Assembly (NCBI RefSeq): GCF_027922425.1
Contig: NZ_BSFQ01000052.1
Location: forward strand, 1-39,642
Direction: 5' to 3'
Source: Pseudonocardia halophobica
GTDB lineage: Bacteria; Actinomycetota; Actinomycetes; Mycobacteriales; Pseudonocardiaceae
DNA: 39,642 nt
Shown here one piece after another: positions 33,487 through 39,642 of this stretch (the stretch's first letter is position 1; each line of letters begins with the position of its first letter). The translations under genes were made by a program, and so were the position numbers. The notes below the pieces were generated by a model. That model saw only the letters and a program-made list of their open reading frames with translations. It was not told where the DNA came from and did not search any database.

Positions 33487-34311
33487 GTGAGCGTTGTGAC
33501 CCAGTCCACGTTGGTGGACAGTCAGGCGTCAGCGACGACTCCCCGGTCCCCTCGCCGCCAGACTCGTCCCGTGCTGCGCAAGGCCGATTACGAACGGGCC
33601 TTCGACGTGCTGGAGTGCTGCGACACCGCAGCCTCGCTCCCGGATTTCAAGGAGCAGATGGTCGGCGCGCTGAGCAGCCATTTCGCGCTCCAGCACGTCT
33701 CGTTCTTCGCCGGGGCGACCTTCCACAACGTGTTCGGCGACCTGTCGCCGCTGACCGAGGGCAACACCGCCCGGATGCTCCCCGAGTACCAGGAGCGGTG
33801 GTCGCGCCACGACGTCTTCGGCACGCCGATGGCCATGCGCCAGCTGGTGTCGAGCGGGCTGGCGTCGTTGAGCGAGCTGCAGGCGCGGGGCACCCTCCCC
33901 GCCTCCGCCGAGGCCTACGTGCGGCACTTCCTGCACGCGACGTGGGGCATGGAGTGCGCGGCGGCGCTGCGCCTGGAGCTGCCGGGTGGGCACACCGCGC
34001 TCGTCGGCATGTTCGATCCGCGGGCGGACAAGCTCGGGCCCGCCGAGCTCGCCACGCTGCGGCTGCTCAGCCGCCAGCTGTCGGCCATCGCCCGCAGCCT
34101 GCCGGTGTCCCGCCCCAAGGCCGCGCTGGCCGGGCTGTCCGAGCGGCAGCGGCAGGTGGTGCAGCTGGTCGCGGAGGGCCTCTCGAACGCCGACATCGCC
34201 GAGACGCTGTCGCTGGCCGAGGACAGCGTGAAGAAGTACGTCAGCCGGATCCTGGCCGCCACCGGCTGCCAGTCCCGCATGGAGCTGGCGCTGCTCGCCC
34301 GCTCCCGCTGA
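33487..34311 (+). CDS. LuxR-family regulator with N-terminal ligand-type domain
   Basis: GTG 33487 has AAAGGTAGG upstream; GTG 33571 in frame lies just before the conserved part and has no site. From 33487 the protein is 274 residues. Residues 30-195 form a regulator domain of GAF/autoinducer type (ADYERAFDVLECCDTAASLP, ALRLELPGGHTALVGMFD). A LuxR HTH follows (LSERQRQVVQLVAEGLSNAD, then DSVKKYVSRILAATGCQSRM). It is divergent from the swivel-1/member A operon. A 30-bp motif near its start recurs upstream of the other operon, so it probably controls both. No quorum synthase is near, so a substrate or intermediate may be the ligand. Confidence 0.87.
   Translation: MSVVTQSTLVDSQASATTPRSPRRQTRPVLRKADYERAFDVLECCDTAASLPDFKEQMVGALSSHFALQHVSFFAGATFHNVFGDLSPLTEGNTARMLPEYQERWSRHDVFGTPMAMRQLVSSGLASLSELQARGTLPASAEAYVRHFLHATWGMECAAALRLELPGGHTALVGMFDPRADKLGPAELATLRLLSRQLSAIARSLPVSRPKAALAGLSERQRQVVQLVAEGLSNADIAETLSLAEDSVKKYVSRILAATGCQSRMELALLARSR
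33495..33524. promoter_or_regulatory. 30-bp motif, copy 1, in the divergent regulator region
   Basis: TGTGACCCAGT then CCACGTTGG then TGGACAGTCA. Its core GTCCAC-4 bases-GTGGAC is a perfect spaced palindrome. Copy 2 at 39199-39228 matches it with few changes and has the same orientation. It lies 128 bases upstream of the swivel-1 start and within the first codons of the regulator, suggesting autoregulation. Confidence 0.6.
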
Positions 34312-34315
34312 GTGT

Positions 34316-34698
34316 CGGAGATCTCTGGTCGCCACCGCACGGGGCAGGCTCGACCTCGCCACGAGCAGCGACGGCGAGGAGCTCGCCCTCCCCGCGGTCG
34401 CGGTGGCCGAGTTCCTCGCCGGCATCGAACAGGACCCTGATCCGCGCCGCCGCGCGTCGCCGCGCCCCTACCTCGACGGTCTGCTGGCCATCGTCCCGGT
34501 GGTGGACTACACGGTGAAGGTCGCCGAGCACCACGCCGCCCTGCTCGCCCACGTCCGGCGCACGGGCGCCCACGGGGCCCAGACGGCCTGATCATCGCCG
34601 CGACGGCCCGGGCCACCGACCGGGTGCTGCTGACCACGGATGCACGGGCGCGGTTCGACGAGCTGCCCGACGTCTCGGTGCGCCTGCTCGGTCCCTGA
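34316..34698 (+). pseudogene. vapC: Decayed VapC-type PIN-domain toxin gene
   Basis: One frame reads LATSSDGEELALPAVAVAEF, then LAGIEQDPDPRRRASPRPYL, then AEHHAALLAHVRRTGAHGAQ and meets TGA at 34589-34591. The next frame continues LIIAATARATDRVLLTTDAR and FDELPDVSVRLLGP, ending at 34698. This is the VapC layout with one frameshift. No start codon precedes it, and the N-terminal segment with the first catalytic Asp (usually within the first 10 residues) is missing. It begins 4 bases past the LuxR gene stop. No vapB antitoxin gene is present. The ribonuclease toxin cannot be made. Confidence 0.85.
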
Positions 34699-34706
34699 CC
34701 ACGGTC

Positions 34707-34746
34707 GTGAGTGGCGATAGTCGCTATGGCGACCATCGCCACTCAC
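34707..34746. terminator. Long palindromic hairpin, copy 2
   Basis: GTGAGTGGCGATAGTCGC (34707-34724) and its complement (34729-34746) form an 18-bp stem with one mismatch and a 4-base loop. It ends just before the stop of the gene ending at 34751, and after the vapC remnant. The copy matches 31046-31085 in the arms and in the bases through the neighbouring stop codon. It probably terminates the 39114-34751 operon. Confidence 0.8.
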
Positions 34747-34750
34747 AGGG

Positions 34751-35896
34751 TCACAGGAAGGAGCTCTCCCGGGTCAGGCCGTACCGCTGGTGCTCCCCGA
34801 TCACCATGGACTCGAAGATCCCGTACCCCACGGCCTCGCCCTCGCGGACGCGGATCACGCAGTCGCGGAGCTGGTGGACCTCCTCGACGGTCTCCCGGGC
34901 CGACACGTCGGCGTAGCGCTCGCCGTCGATGTGCTGCGGGCCGTGCCACTGGCCGTGCCGGTGCCCCTTGAACCCGAAGTAGAGCCCGGTCCCCAGGTGG
35001 AAGCCGGTGTCGCTGATCGGCTCGATCTCCACGGTCCGGGTGGCGCCCCAGCCCGCGTCGAAGGTCATCTTGCCGCCCAGCAGCCTCCGGTTGACCGGGT
35101 CGAACTTGAGCTCGTCCACCATGCCGTTGAGCGGGACCTGACGGCCGTCCGCCTCGTTGACGAACCCGGAGAAGTAGGTCGTCTCGTGGTCCACGGCCTG
35201 GTGGTAGTGGTGGATCTCGTAGTGCGACCCGTCGGGCCGGCGCAGGTACATCGGGCTCCAGGTCAGGAGGAAGTCCTGCTCCAGACGCTGCGGCTTGAAC
35301 ACGTCCGGCGCCGGCTCGCCCACGTCCATCCGCACGCCCCAGGAGTGGTCGCGGAAGCCGAACCACTCCTCGTCGCGCACCTCGATCTTCTCGCCGTCGA
35401 TCCACACGGCGCCGCTGACGGTCGACGACTGGTGGTACCGCAGCAGGTCGGACTGGATGCGGAAGCCGTGCGGCTCGCGCTGCGCGTCCTTGCGTTCGAG
35501 GAAGGGCGGCAGCACGCCGGTGACGGTGAGGTCGAACCGGATCGGGAGCATGTGGTTCTCCCGCAGCACGAACCGCACCTTCCTCAGCGGTTCGAGGACC
35601 TCGTAGTCCAGCGGCCCCACGCCGACCCGCTCCGGGTCCAGGTCGAGCTGCCGGCTGGCCCGGACGGTCAGCTGCTCCTTCCCCCGGGAGATCCCGGCGA
35701 ACATGTCGATCACGTTGCGGTTGTGGTACTTGCCCAGACCCACGTCGACCTGCAGCGACCCGTCCCGGGCGAAGAGCGAGCCCCACAGCTTCTCGGTCCA
35801 GGAGATGTCCGCGTGAGCGATCGTCGCGAACGTCTCCGGGGTCTGGTGGCACAGCAGCTCGTCGGCCGCGGTGAGGATCTGCATCGACTGGCGCAT
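34751..35896 (-). CDS. DUF7064/7065-like protein of unknown function
   Basis: The 381-residue protein has mainly beta-strand character and the marker GFRDHSWGVR, with repeated Trp, His and Tyr motifs (YEIHHYHQAVDHETTYFSG). I know this pattern from uncharacterised DUF7064/7065 proteins, which resemble the CrtC/tocopherol-cyclase-like double beta barrel that binds lipophilic molecules. There is no signal peptide. The start, ATG 35896, has AGGAGAG upstream; the stop of the upstream fusion gene is 7 bases away. It is last in the swivel-domain operon. A role in binding or hydrating a hydrophobic substrate is inference; the family is recalled, not searched. Confidence 0.6.
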   Translation of the reverse strand: MRQSMQILTAADELLCHQTPETFATIAHADISWTEKLWGSLFARDGSLQVDVGLGKYHNRNVIDMFAGISRGKEQLTVRASRQLDLDPERVGVGPLDYEVLEPLRKVRFVLRENHMLPIRFDLTVTGVLPPFLERKDAQREPHGFRIQSDLLRYHQSSTVSGAVWIDGEKIEVRDEEWFGFRDHSWGVRMDVGEPAPDVFKPQRLEQDFLLTWSPMYLRRPDGSHYEIHHYHQAVDHETTYFSGFVNEADGRQVPLNGMVDELKFDPVNRRLLGGKMTFDAGWGATRTVEIEPISDTGFHLGTGLYFGFKGHRHGQWHGPQHIDGERYADVSARETVEEVHQLRDCVIRVREGEAVGYGIFESMVIGEHQRYGLTRESSFL

Positions 35897-35903
35897 GACT
35901 CTC

Positions 35904-37544
35904 CTAGCTGTCCCGACTGTGCACGGGCGAGAACGAGCCCGGCATGTCGTTGGCCACCAGCGCGGTCCCGAAGATCGCGGCGGCCTGGTCGTCGTCGTCG
36001 AACGGCTCCGGGTACAGGGCCAGCGTGTCGTCCGAGATCGACCAGTCGATCGAGTCGGTGACCCCGGCCAGGGCCGCGAACGGGCGCAGGCCCGAGGTGT
36101 ACATCCGGGTGGCGGCGAAGATCCGTTCCCGCCGGTCCATCGCCGCGAAGCGCTGGTACAGCGTCATGTGCTGCTTGCTGATCGCCGCCGCGACCTCCGG
36201 CCAGGCCTCCGGCGGCAGCAGCTCCCGGGAGCCGTCCGCGCGGTACCCGAACACGGCCGCCTCGGTCACCGACGCCAGCAGCTGGTCCGGCTCGGTGAAG
36301 GTCGTGCCCCAGTCGTTGATCTCGAACTCGCGGAAGGAGGCGGGATCGAAGGTCAGCGCCATGGTCAGGCCCGCGAACGGCGGCTCGAGGTCCTCGGCCC
36401 ACGGGTAGGCCCACGCGCTCGGGCCGAGCGAGAGGTAGTCCCGCACGATCGTCCGGCGCGCCGCTGCCCCGCGCCGCGGGTACGGGCCGGAGTCGCAGAT
36501 GCCCACGCGGGAGTCGCAGAAGTAGAGGAACGAGTAGCCGGAGACGGTGGCGTTGAGCCGCTTGAGGGCCTTCGACGTGGCCGGGTCGAGCACGGTCCCG
36601 GCGTCGGCGAGCTCGTCGACCACGGGCTGGGGCAGGTAGCGGTTGGTGAAGCCGGCGTCCTTGTAGTCGAGGGTGCCGTCGCCGCGGTGCGCCAGCGTGA
36701 GGCGGCGCCAGAAGTCCACGACGGTGCGGATCTCCTCCCGCCGCTCGTCCCGGCCCAGCTTGCCCATCCGGATCAGGCACTCGCGGCCGCACAGGTAGTG
36801 GTAGCCGATCATCCAGATCCACAGCGGGCTGACCCGGTTCGGGCCCTCCCGCAGCCGGCGGCCGAGCTCCTCGGCCGGCACCGCGGCGTCGATCACCGCG
36901 ATCCGCTCGGCGTAGCTGTGGAAGTCCTCGATCACCGACAGGGACATGTACGGCAGCATCGGGAACAGCTCGGAGGTGAAGCCGGAGCGCCGGGTCATCT
37001 CCGGCTTGAACGCGCGGCCCATGTGCTGGACCAGGTCGTCGAGCCGGTCGTCGGTCAGCTCCTCGGCGAGCAGCGCGTCGAGGGCCTCCGGCGTGACCTG
37101 CACGTCGAAGTCCTTGACGGCGATCTCGTCGCCGACGCGCCGGACGTACGACCACCAGGCGGCGCTGACGTCCTGCGCGGGCGCGGTGCTGTCCGGCTCG
37201 GCCCCCGCACGGACGACGCCCGCCCCGTCGTCGATGTCGAGGACGATCTCGGTGCCGTCCGCGAGCTCGCCGGTGAGGTCGGTCCCGACGAGGCACGGCA
37301 CCTCGAACTCGCGGGACACGATCGCCAGGTGGGACCGGAGCGTGCCGTCGAGGCACACGATCCCGCCCAGCTGGCCGAGGATCGGCGAGAGGAACGTGGT
37401 CCCGCCCGAGGCGACCAGCGCGATCGTCGACCCGAGGTCGGTGTCGAGGGACTCGATGACGTCCTGCGGCGACCGGAAGTTCCGGACGCGGCCGGTGGTG
37501 CGGGTGAAGGTGTAGGACGGTGTGCCCTTACCGATGACGGACAT
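35904..37544 (-). CDS. Fusion: phosphohistidine swivelling domain plus undescribed family, member B
   Basis: ATG 37544 follows GGGAGG and is the true start; the frame open to 38666 is antisense-shadow sequence. The 546-residue protein begins with a swivelling domain (residues about 15-110; CLDGTLRSHLAIVSREFEVP keeps the His). A linker follows, then a member of the same family as the proteins at 31090 and 37547: FTSELFPMLPYMSLSVIEDF, VPAEELGRR, YLCGREC, YSFLYFCDSRVGICDSGPY. The fusion links the two modules that are separate genes elsewhere here, strong evidence that they work as a pair. The C-terminus has QHMTLYQRFAAMDRRERIF. No ATP-binding module is present. Confidence 0.75.
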   Translation of the reverse strand: MSVIGKGTPSYTFTRTTGRVRNFRSPQDVIESLDTDLGSTIALVASGGTTFLSPILGQLGGIVCLDGTLRSHLAIVSREFEVPCLVGTDLTGELADGTEIVLDIDDGAGVVRAGAEPDSTAPAQDVSAAWWSYVRRVGDEIAVKDFDVQVTPEALDALLAEELTDDRLDDLVQHMGRAFKPEMTRRSGFTSELFPMLPYMSLSVIEDFHSYAERIAVIDAAVPAEELGRRLREGPNRVSPLWIWMIGYHYLCGRECLIRMGKLGRDERREEIRTVVDFWRRLTLAHRGDGTLDYKDAGFTNRYLPQPVVDELADAGTVLDPATSKALKRLNATVSGYSFLYFCDSRVGICDSGPYPRRGAAARRTIVRDYLSLGPSAWAYPWAEDLEPPFAGLTMALTFDPASFREFEINDWGTTFTEPDQLLASVTEAAVFGYRADGSRELLPPEAWPEVAAAISKQHMTLYQRFAAMDRRERIFAATRMYTSGLRPFAALAGVTDSIDWSISDDTLALYPEPFDDDDQAAAIFGTALVANDMPGSFSPVHSRDS

Positions 37545-37546
37545 GC

Positions 37547-38743
37547 TCAGCCTCCCAACGGCCGGAAACAGCTGTCCCGGTCCTGCGGCACGAAGATCCC
37601 GCCGATCAGCTGCAGAGCGAGATCCGGGTCGGAGAACTTCTCGTAGGACTCGGCGATCCGCGGCGTGACCGTCCAGTCGATCTCGTCGTAGCACCCGGCG
37701 AGCCGGGCCCACGGCTTGGTCTTCCACGCGTACATCTGGGTCGCGTAGAGGTTGCGCTCCTCCGGGTCGGTCTCCGCGAGCCGCTGGTAGAGCGCCCGGT
37801 GCGCCTTCCGGATCGCCTTGGTGGCCTCCTCGATCTCCGCGAGGTCGAGCGGGCGCAGCACGTCGCCGTCCGTGCAGAAGACGCGGGTCTCGAGGATGTC
37901 CGCCTGGTAGTCGCTGGGGGTGAACCAGGCTGTGCCCCAGACGTTGTTGTCCATCTGCACCGTGCTCGGCAGCCGGTAGGCGATGACGAAGTGCTGGTAC
38001 GGCAGGGTCTCCCGGATCCCGTCGAGCCACGGGAAGTCGCCGTCGCCGTCGGCGCAGGTCTCGCGCAGCGCGAGGAAGGTGCCGTCCTCGAGCTGGTAGG
38101 GACCGGTGTCGCAGACCGCGGTGCGGGCGTCGCAGTTCTCCAGGAACGCGTAGGCGGTGAGCCGGGCACCGAACTTGCGGATCGCCGTCTTCACCTCCTC
38201 GTCGGCGGGCACGAGGTTCGCCCGGATCTCGTCGAGCAGCCGGTCGTCGACCACGTGGCTGGAGTTCGTCGGGTCGGCGTGCATGTTGTAGAGCACGCCG
38301 TCGGTGCGCATCGCGATGGTGGCCTCGCGCCAGAACCGCAGGACCTCGAGCTGGTCCTCCAGCCCGTCGGACAGGGAGTTCTCGCCGAGGTCGACGAACA
38401 GCTCGCGACCGGTCAGGTAGTGCAGCGGCATCGCCGCCAGGTTGATGAAGCTGCGCTTGTTGCCGATCGGCAGCGCGCGCCCTACGAGCTCCGCCGGGGT
38501 GGCGTGCCGGCGGATCGCGCGCAGCCGCTCGGGCACTCGGAGGTAGTCCTCCATCATCGACATGAGGATGTAGGTGTTCATGCCGAACAGCTCGGACTCG
38601 AACACCGTGCGCGCCGAGAGCTCGCTCTTGTAGGCGGCACCACCCTCGTGCACGAGCCAGTTCCACTCCTCGAGGGTGGGCTCGTAGGAGGCGTCGGTGT
38701 AGAGCGCCTTGACGTTCTCCGGGGCGCTGAGCTGCGCCGTCAC
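37547..38743 (-). CDS. Undescribed family, member C
   Basis: GTG 38743 overlaps the swivel-3 stop (GTGA). The 398-residue protein shares the order FESELFGMNTYILMSMMEDY, TPAELVGRA, LTGREL, AYAFLENCDARTAVCDTGPY, GDFPWLDGI and HRALYQRLAETDPEERNLYA with members A and B. It is soluble, with no cofactor motif. The spaced Cys...Arg...Cys-Asp-x-Gly-Pro-Tyr block is the strongest shared signature. It may accept the phosphoryl group from the swivel-3 domain and place it on a substrate. Confidence 0.68.
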   Translation of the reverse strand: MTAQLSAPENVKALYTDASYEPTLEEWNWLVHEGGAAYKSELSARTVFESELFGMNTYILMSMMEDYLRVPERLRAIRRHATPAELVGRALPIGNKRSFINLAAMPLHYLTGRELFVDLGENSLSDGLEDQLEVLRFWREATIAMRTDGVLYNMHADPTNSSHVVDDRLLDEIRANLVPADEEVKTAIRKFGARLTAYAFLENCDARTAVCDTGPYQLEDGTFLALRETCADGDGDFPWLDGIRETLPYQHFVIAYRLPSTVQMDNNVWGTAWFTPSDYQADILETRVFCTDGDVLRPLDLAEIEEATKAIRKAHRALYQRLAETDPEERNLYATQMYAWKTKPWARLAGCYDEIDWTVTPRIAESYEKFSDPDLALQLIGGIFVPQDRDSCFRPLGG

Positions 38744-39114
38744 GCCGTCACCGCCGCGGCCACGCCGATCCGGGCGGTCTCGACGTCGGAGAGGTCGAGG
38801 ACGACCGTGTCACCGTCCGTGACCTCCCCGGCCAGCTCCGCCGCGAGCACACACGGCACGTCGGACTCGCGGGACAGGATCGCCAGGTGCGACTCCCGGC
38901 TCCCCGCGGTGCACACGATCGCCTTCAGGTCCGGCAGGATCGGCGACAGGAAGGTCATCCCGCCCTTGTTGACGAAGGCGATCGTCTCCTCGAGGTCGTC
39001 GTCGTCGATCGACAGGACGTCGGACGTGTCGTGGAACCACCGGGCGGTGCCGCGCACCTCGCCGGCCGTGAAGAGGGTGACGCCGGTCCCGACGTCCGTG
39101 AGCTCCCCGCTCAT
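38740..39114 (-). CDS. Stand-alone phosphohistidine swivelling domain, copy 3
   Basis: ATG 39114 follows GGAGAAG; a longer frame to 39213 runs into the motif region. The 124-residue protein is little more than a swivelling domain, with the His in CTAGSRESHLAILSRESDVP and strands FVNKGGMTFLSPILPDLKAI. It lacks any ATP-grasp or acceptor domain, so it must work in trans. It is the first gene of the operon ending at 34751 and overlaps member C by 4 bases. The copies at 32633 and in the 35904 fusion share the SHL-x-I-x2-RE pattern. Confidence 0.82.
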   Translation of the reverse strand: MSGELTDVGTGVTLFTAGEVRGTARWFHDTSDVLSIDDDDLEETIAFVNKGGMTFLSPILPDLKAIVCTAGSRESHLAILSRESDVPCVLAAELAGEVTDGDTVVLDLSDVETARIGVAAAVTA

Positions 39115-39198
39115 CGCTTCTCCGTCCCCGCCCCGACGCTGGGGCGCTCGTGACCTGCGCGCATCTGCGCTGGTGAGACGGTAGGGAGGGACGATCAC

Positions 39199-39228
39199 TG
39201 TGACCCAGTGCACTTAGGGGGACACTCA
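39199..39228. promoter_or_regulatory. 30-bp motif, copy 2, upstream of the swivel-3 operon
   Basis: TGTGACCCAGT then GCACTTAGG then GGGACACTCA, in the same orientation as the copy at 33495-33524 and 85 bases before the operon start. The two agree at most positions. The 9-mer TCACTGTGA at 39195-39203 runs into its left end. It is a candidate LuxR-regulator site that would tie the two operons together. Confidence 0.6.
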
Positions 39229-39540
39229 TCCGACGGCAGCCTGAGGTCGTCGAGGTACTGCGCGCCGAAGGTGCTGGGCGGGACGAGGGCGTCGGAACGG
39301 CTGCGGAGGACGTCGACGTGCCACGAGGGCCCGGGAGCACTGACCCGAACCAGCACGGACCGCGGCCGAGGCGGGCCAGGGCTCCGACGACATGCGTCCG
39401 GGCAAGGTCCTTGTGCTCGGGGCCGTCGGCGTCCTCGAGGTCGAGGATCACCGAGTCGGCGGCGGCGCGCGCCTTGTCGAACCGCTCCGGCCGGTCATTG
39501 GGGCAGGACAGCAGCGCCGCGCACGTCTCCGGGCATCAGT
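39229..39540 (-). pseudogene. Frameshifted remnant of a CitE-like (HpcH/HpaI) lyase gene
   Basis: On the minus strand one frame reads CPNDRPERFDKARAAADSV and ILDLEDADGPEHKDLARTHV, the N-terminus of citrate-lyase-beta-like proteins, but without a start codon in that frame. After a frame change it continues VLVRVSAPGPSWHVDVLRSR and QYLDDLRLPSDE, again family-like, and breaks off near 39229. Only about 100 residues remain of the usual 270-300. At least two frameshifts separate the pieces. It would have followed the acyl-CoA dehydrogenase gene in an operon. The breaking point lies next to the 30-bp motif. Confidence 0.72.
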
Positions 39541-39642
39541 CGAGCCCGCCGCGCTTGACGAGCTGGGCGGCGATGACGTTGCGCTGGATCTCGTTGGTGC
39601 CCTCACCCACGATCATCAGCGGGGCGTCCCGGAAGTAGCGCT
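39536..39642 (-). CDS. Acyl-CoA dehydrogenase, C-terminal end (5' part outside window)
   Basis: The minus strand reads RYFRDAPLMIVGEGTNEIQR, then NVIAAQLVKRGGLD and stop. The EGTNEIQR block is the hallmark of the acyl-CoA dehydrogenase C-terminus. Only about 35 residues are visible; the rest lies beyond the right edge. It probably once formed an operon with the citE-like remnant that follows. Confidence 0.92.
   Translation of the reverse strand, partial: RYFRDAPLMIVGEGTNEIQRNVIAAQLVKRGGLD

Noticed and set aside
37545..38666. Long N-terminal extension of the fusion gene at 35904
   Set aside because: The extension lies in another frame of the gene at 37547-38743 and is low-complexity Arg/Ala/Pro sequence; ATG 37544 has a GGGAGG site and starts at the swivelling domain.
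39208..39558. 116-codon plus-strand frame
   Set aside because: It is antisense to the CitE-like remnant and the dehydrogenase end, with Arg-rich shadow composition.

Overview
This is high-GC DNA with dense, overlapping genes, many GTG starts and actinobacterial protein families. It reads as chromosome of an actinomycete; Pseudonocardia or a close relative is my best guess, but that is inference from gene content and style only.

Left flank (1-5000): the 3' end of a phenylacetate-CoA ligase, a decayed GNAT acetyltransferase gene, a STAS-domain protein, a zinc-less MDR oxidoreductase and a GH15 trehalase/glucoamylase-like hydrolase.

Indole-3-acetate region (5377-17195): the gene set matches the iac auxin-catabolism cluster known from Proteobacteria. 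It holds iacI-like, iacH (amidase), iacG (flavin reductase), iacA (flavin monooxygenase), iacB, iacC/iacD (Rieske oxygenase), iacE (SDR) and iacF (reductase), plus an MFS transporter. A soluble PAS histidine kinase and a FixJ-type regulator sit in separate transcription units inside the cluster. Next to it (17192-21428) are a TetR regulator, a copper amine oxidase and an APC permease. These could supply arylacetaldehydes, for example from tryptamine, that lead to indole-3-acetate.

Unrecognised phosphotransfer/carboxylation system (21433-39114): three minus-strand operons surround a LuxR-type regulator. The first, 31023 to 21433, has nine genes that all overlap: an acyl-CoA ligase, a small unknown protein, a pyruvate-phosphate-dikinase-like protein with almost no PEP/pyruvate barrel, a biotin carrier, a biotin carboxylase, a carboxyltransferase, a Zn-ribbon/OB protein, a thiolase and a tyrosine-phosphatase-like protein. 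The other two (33367 to 31090 and 39114 to 34751) encode three phosphohistidine swivelling domains, each paired with or fused to a member of an undescribed protein family, plus a DUF7064/7065-like protein. The likely logic is: ATP phosphorylates the swivelling histidine, the phosphoryl group goes to a small organic substrate on the unknown subunit, and biotin-dependent carboxylation, CoA ligation and thiolysis follow. Phenylphosphate synthase and the Corynebacterium CreHI 4-cresol kinase are the nearest precedents. The substrate is unknown; a ketone or a phenol-like compound fits. A 30-bp motif lies upstream of both swivel-domain operons and may be the LuxR-type operator.

The system is bordered or interrupted by gene wreckage: a vapC remnant (34316-34698) and a frameshifted citE-like remnant (39229-39540) next to the 3' end of an acyl-CoA dehydrogenase. 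Two near-identical hairpins end two of the operons. This suggests assembly by insertion.
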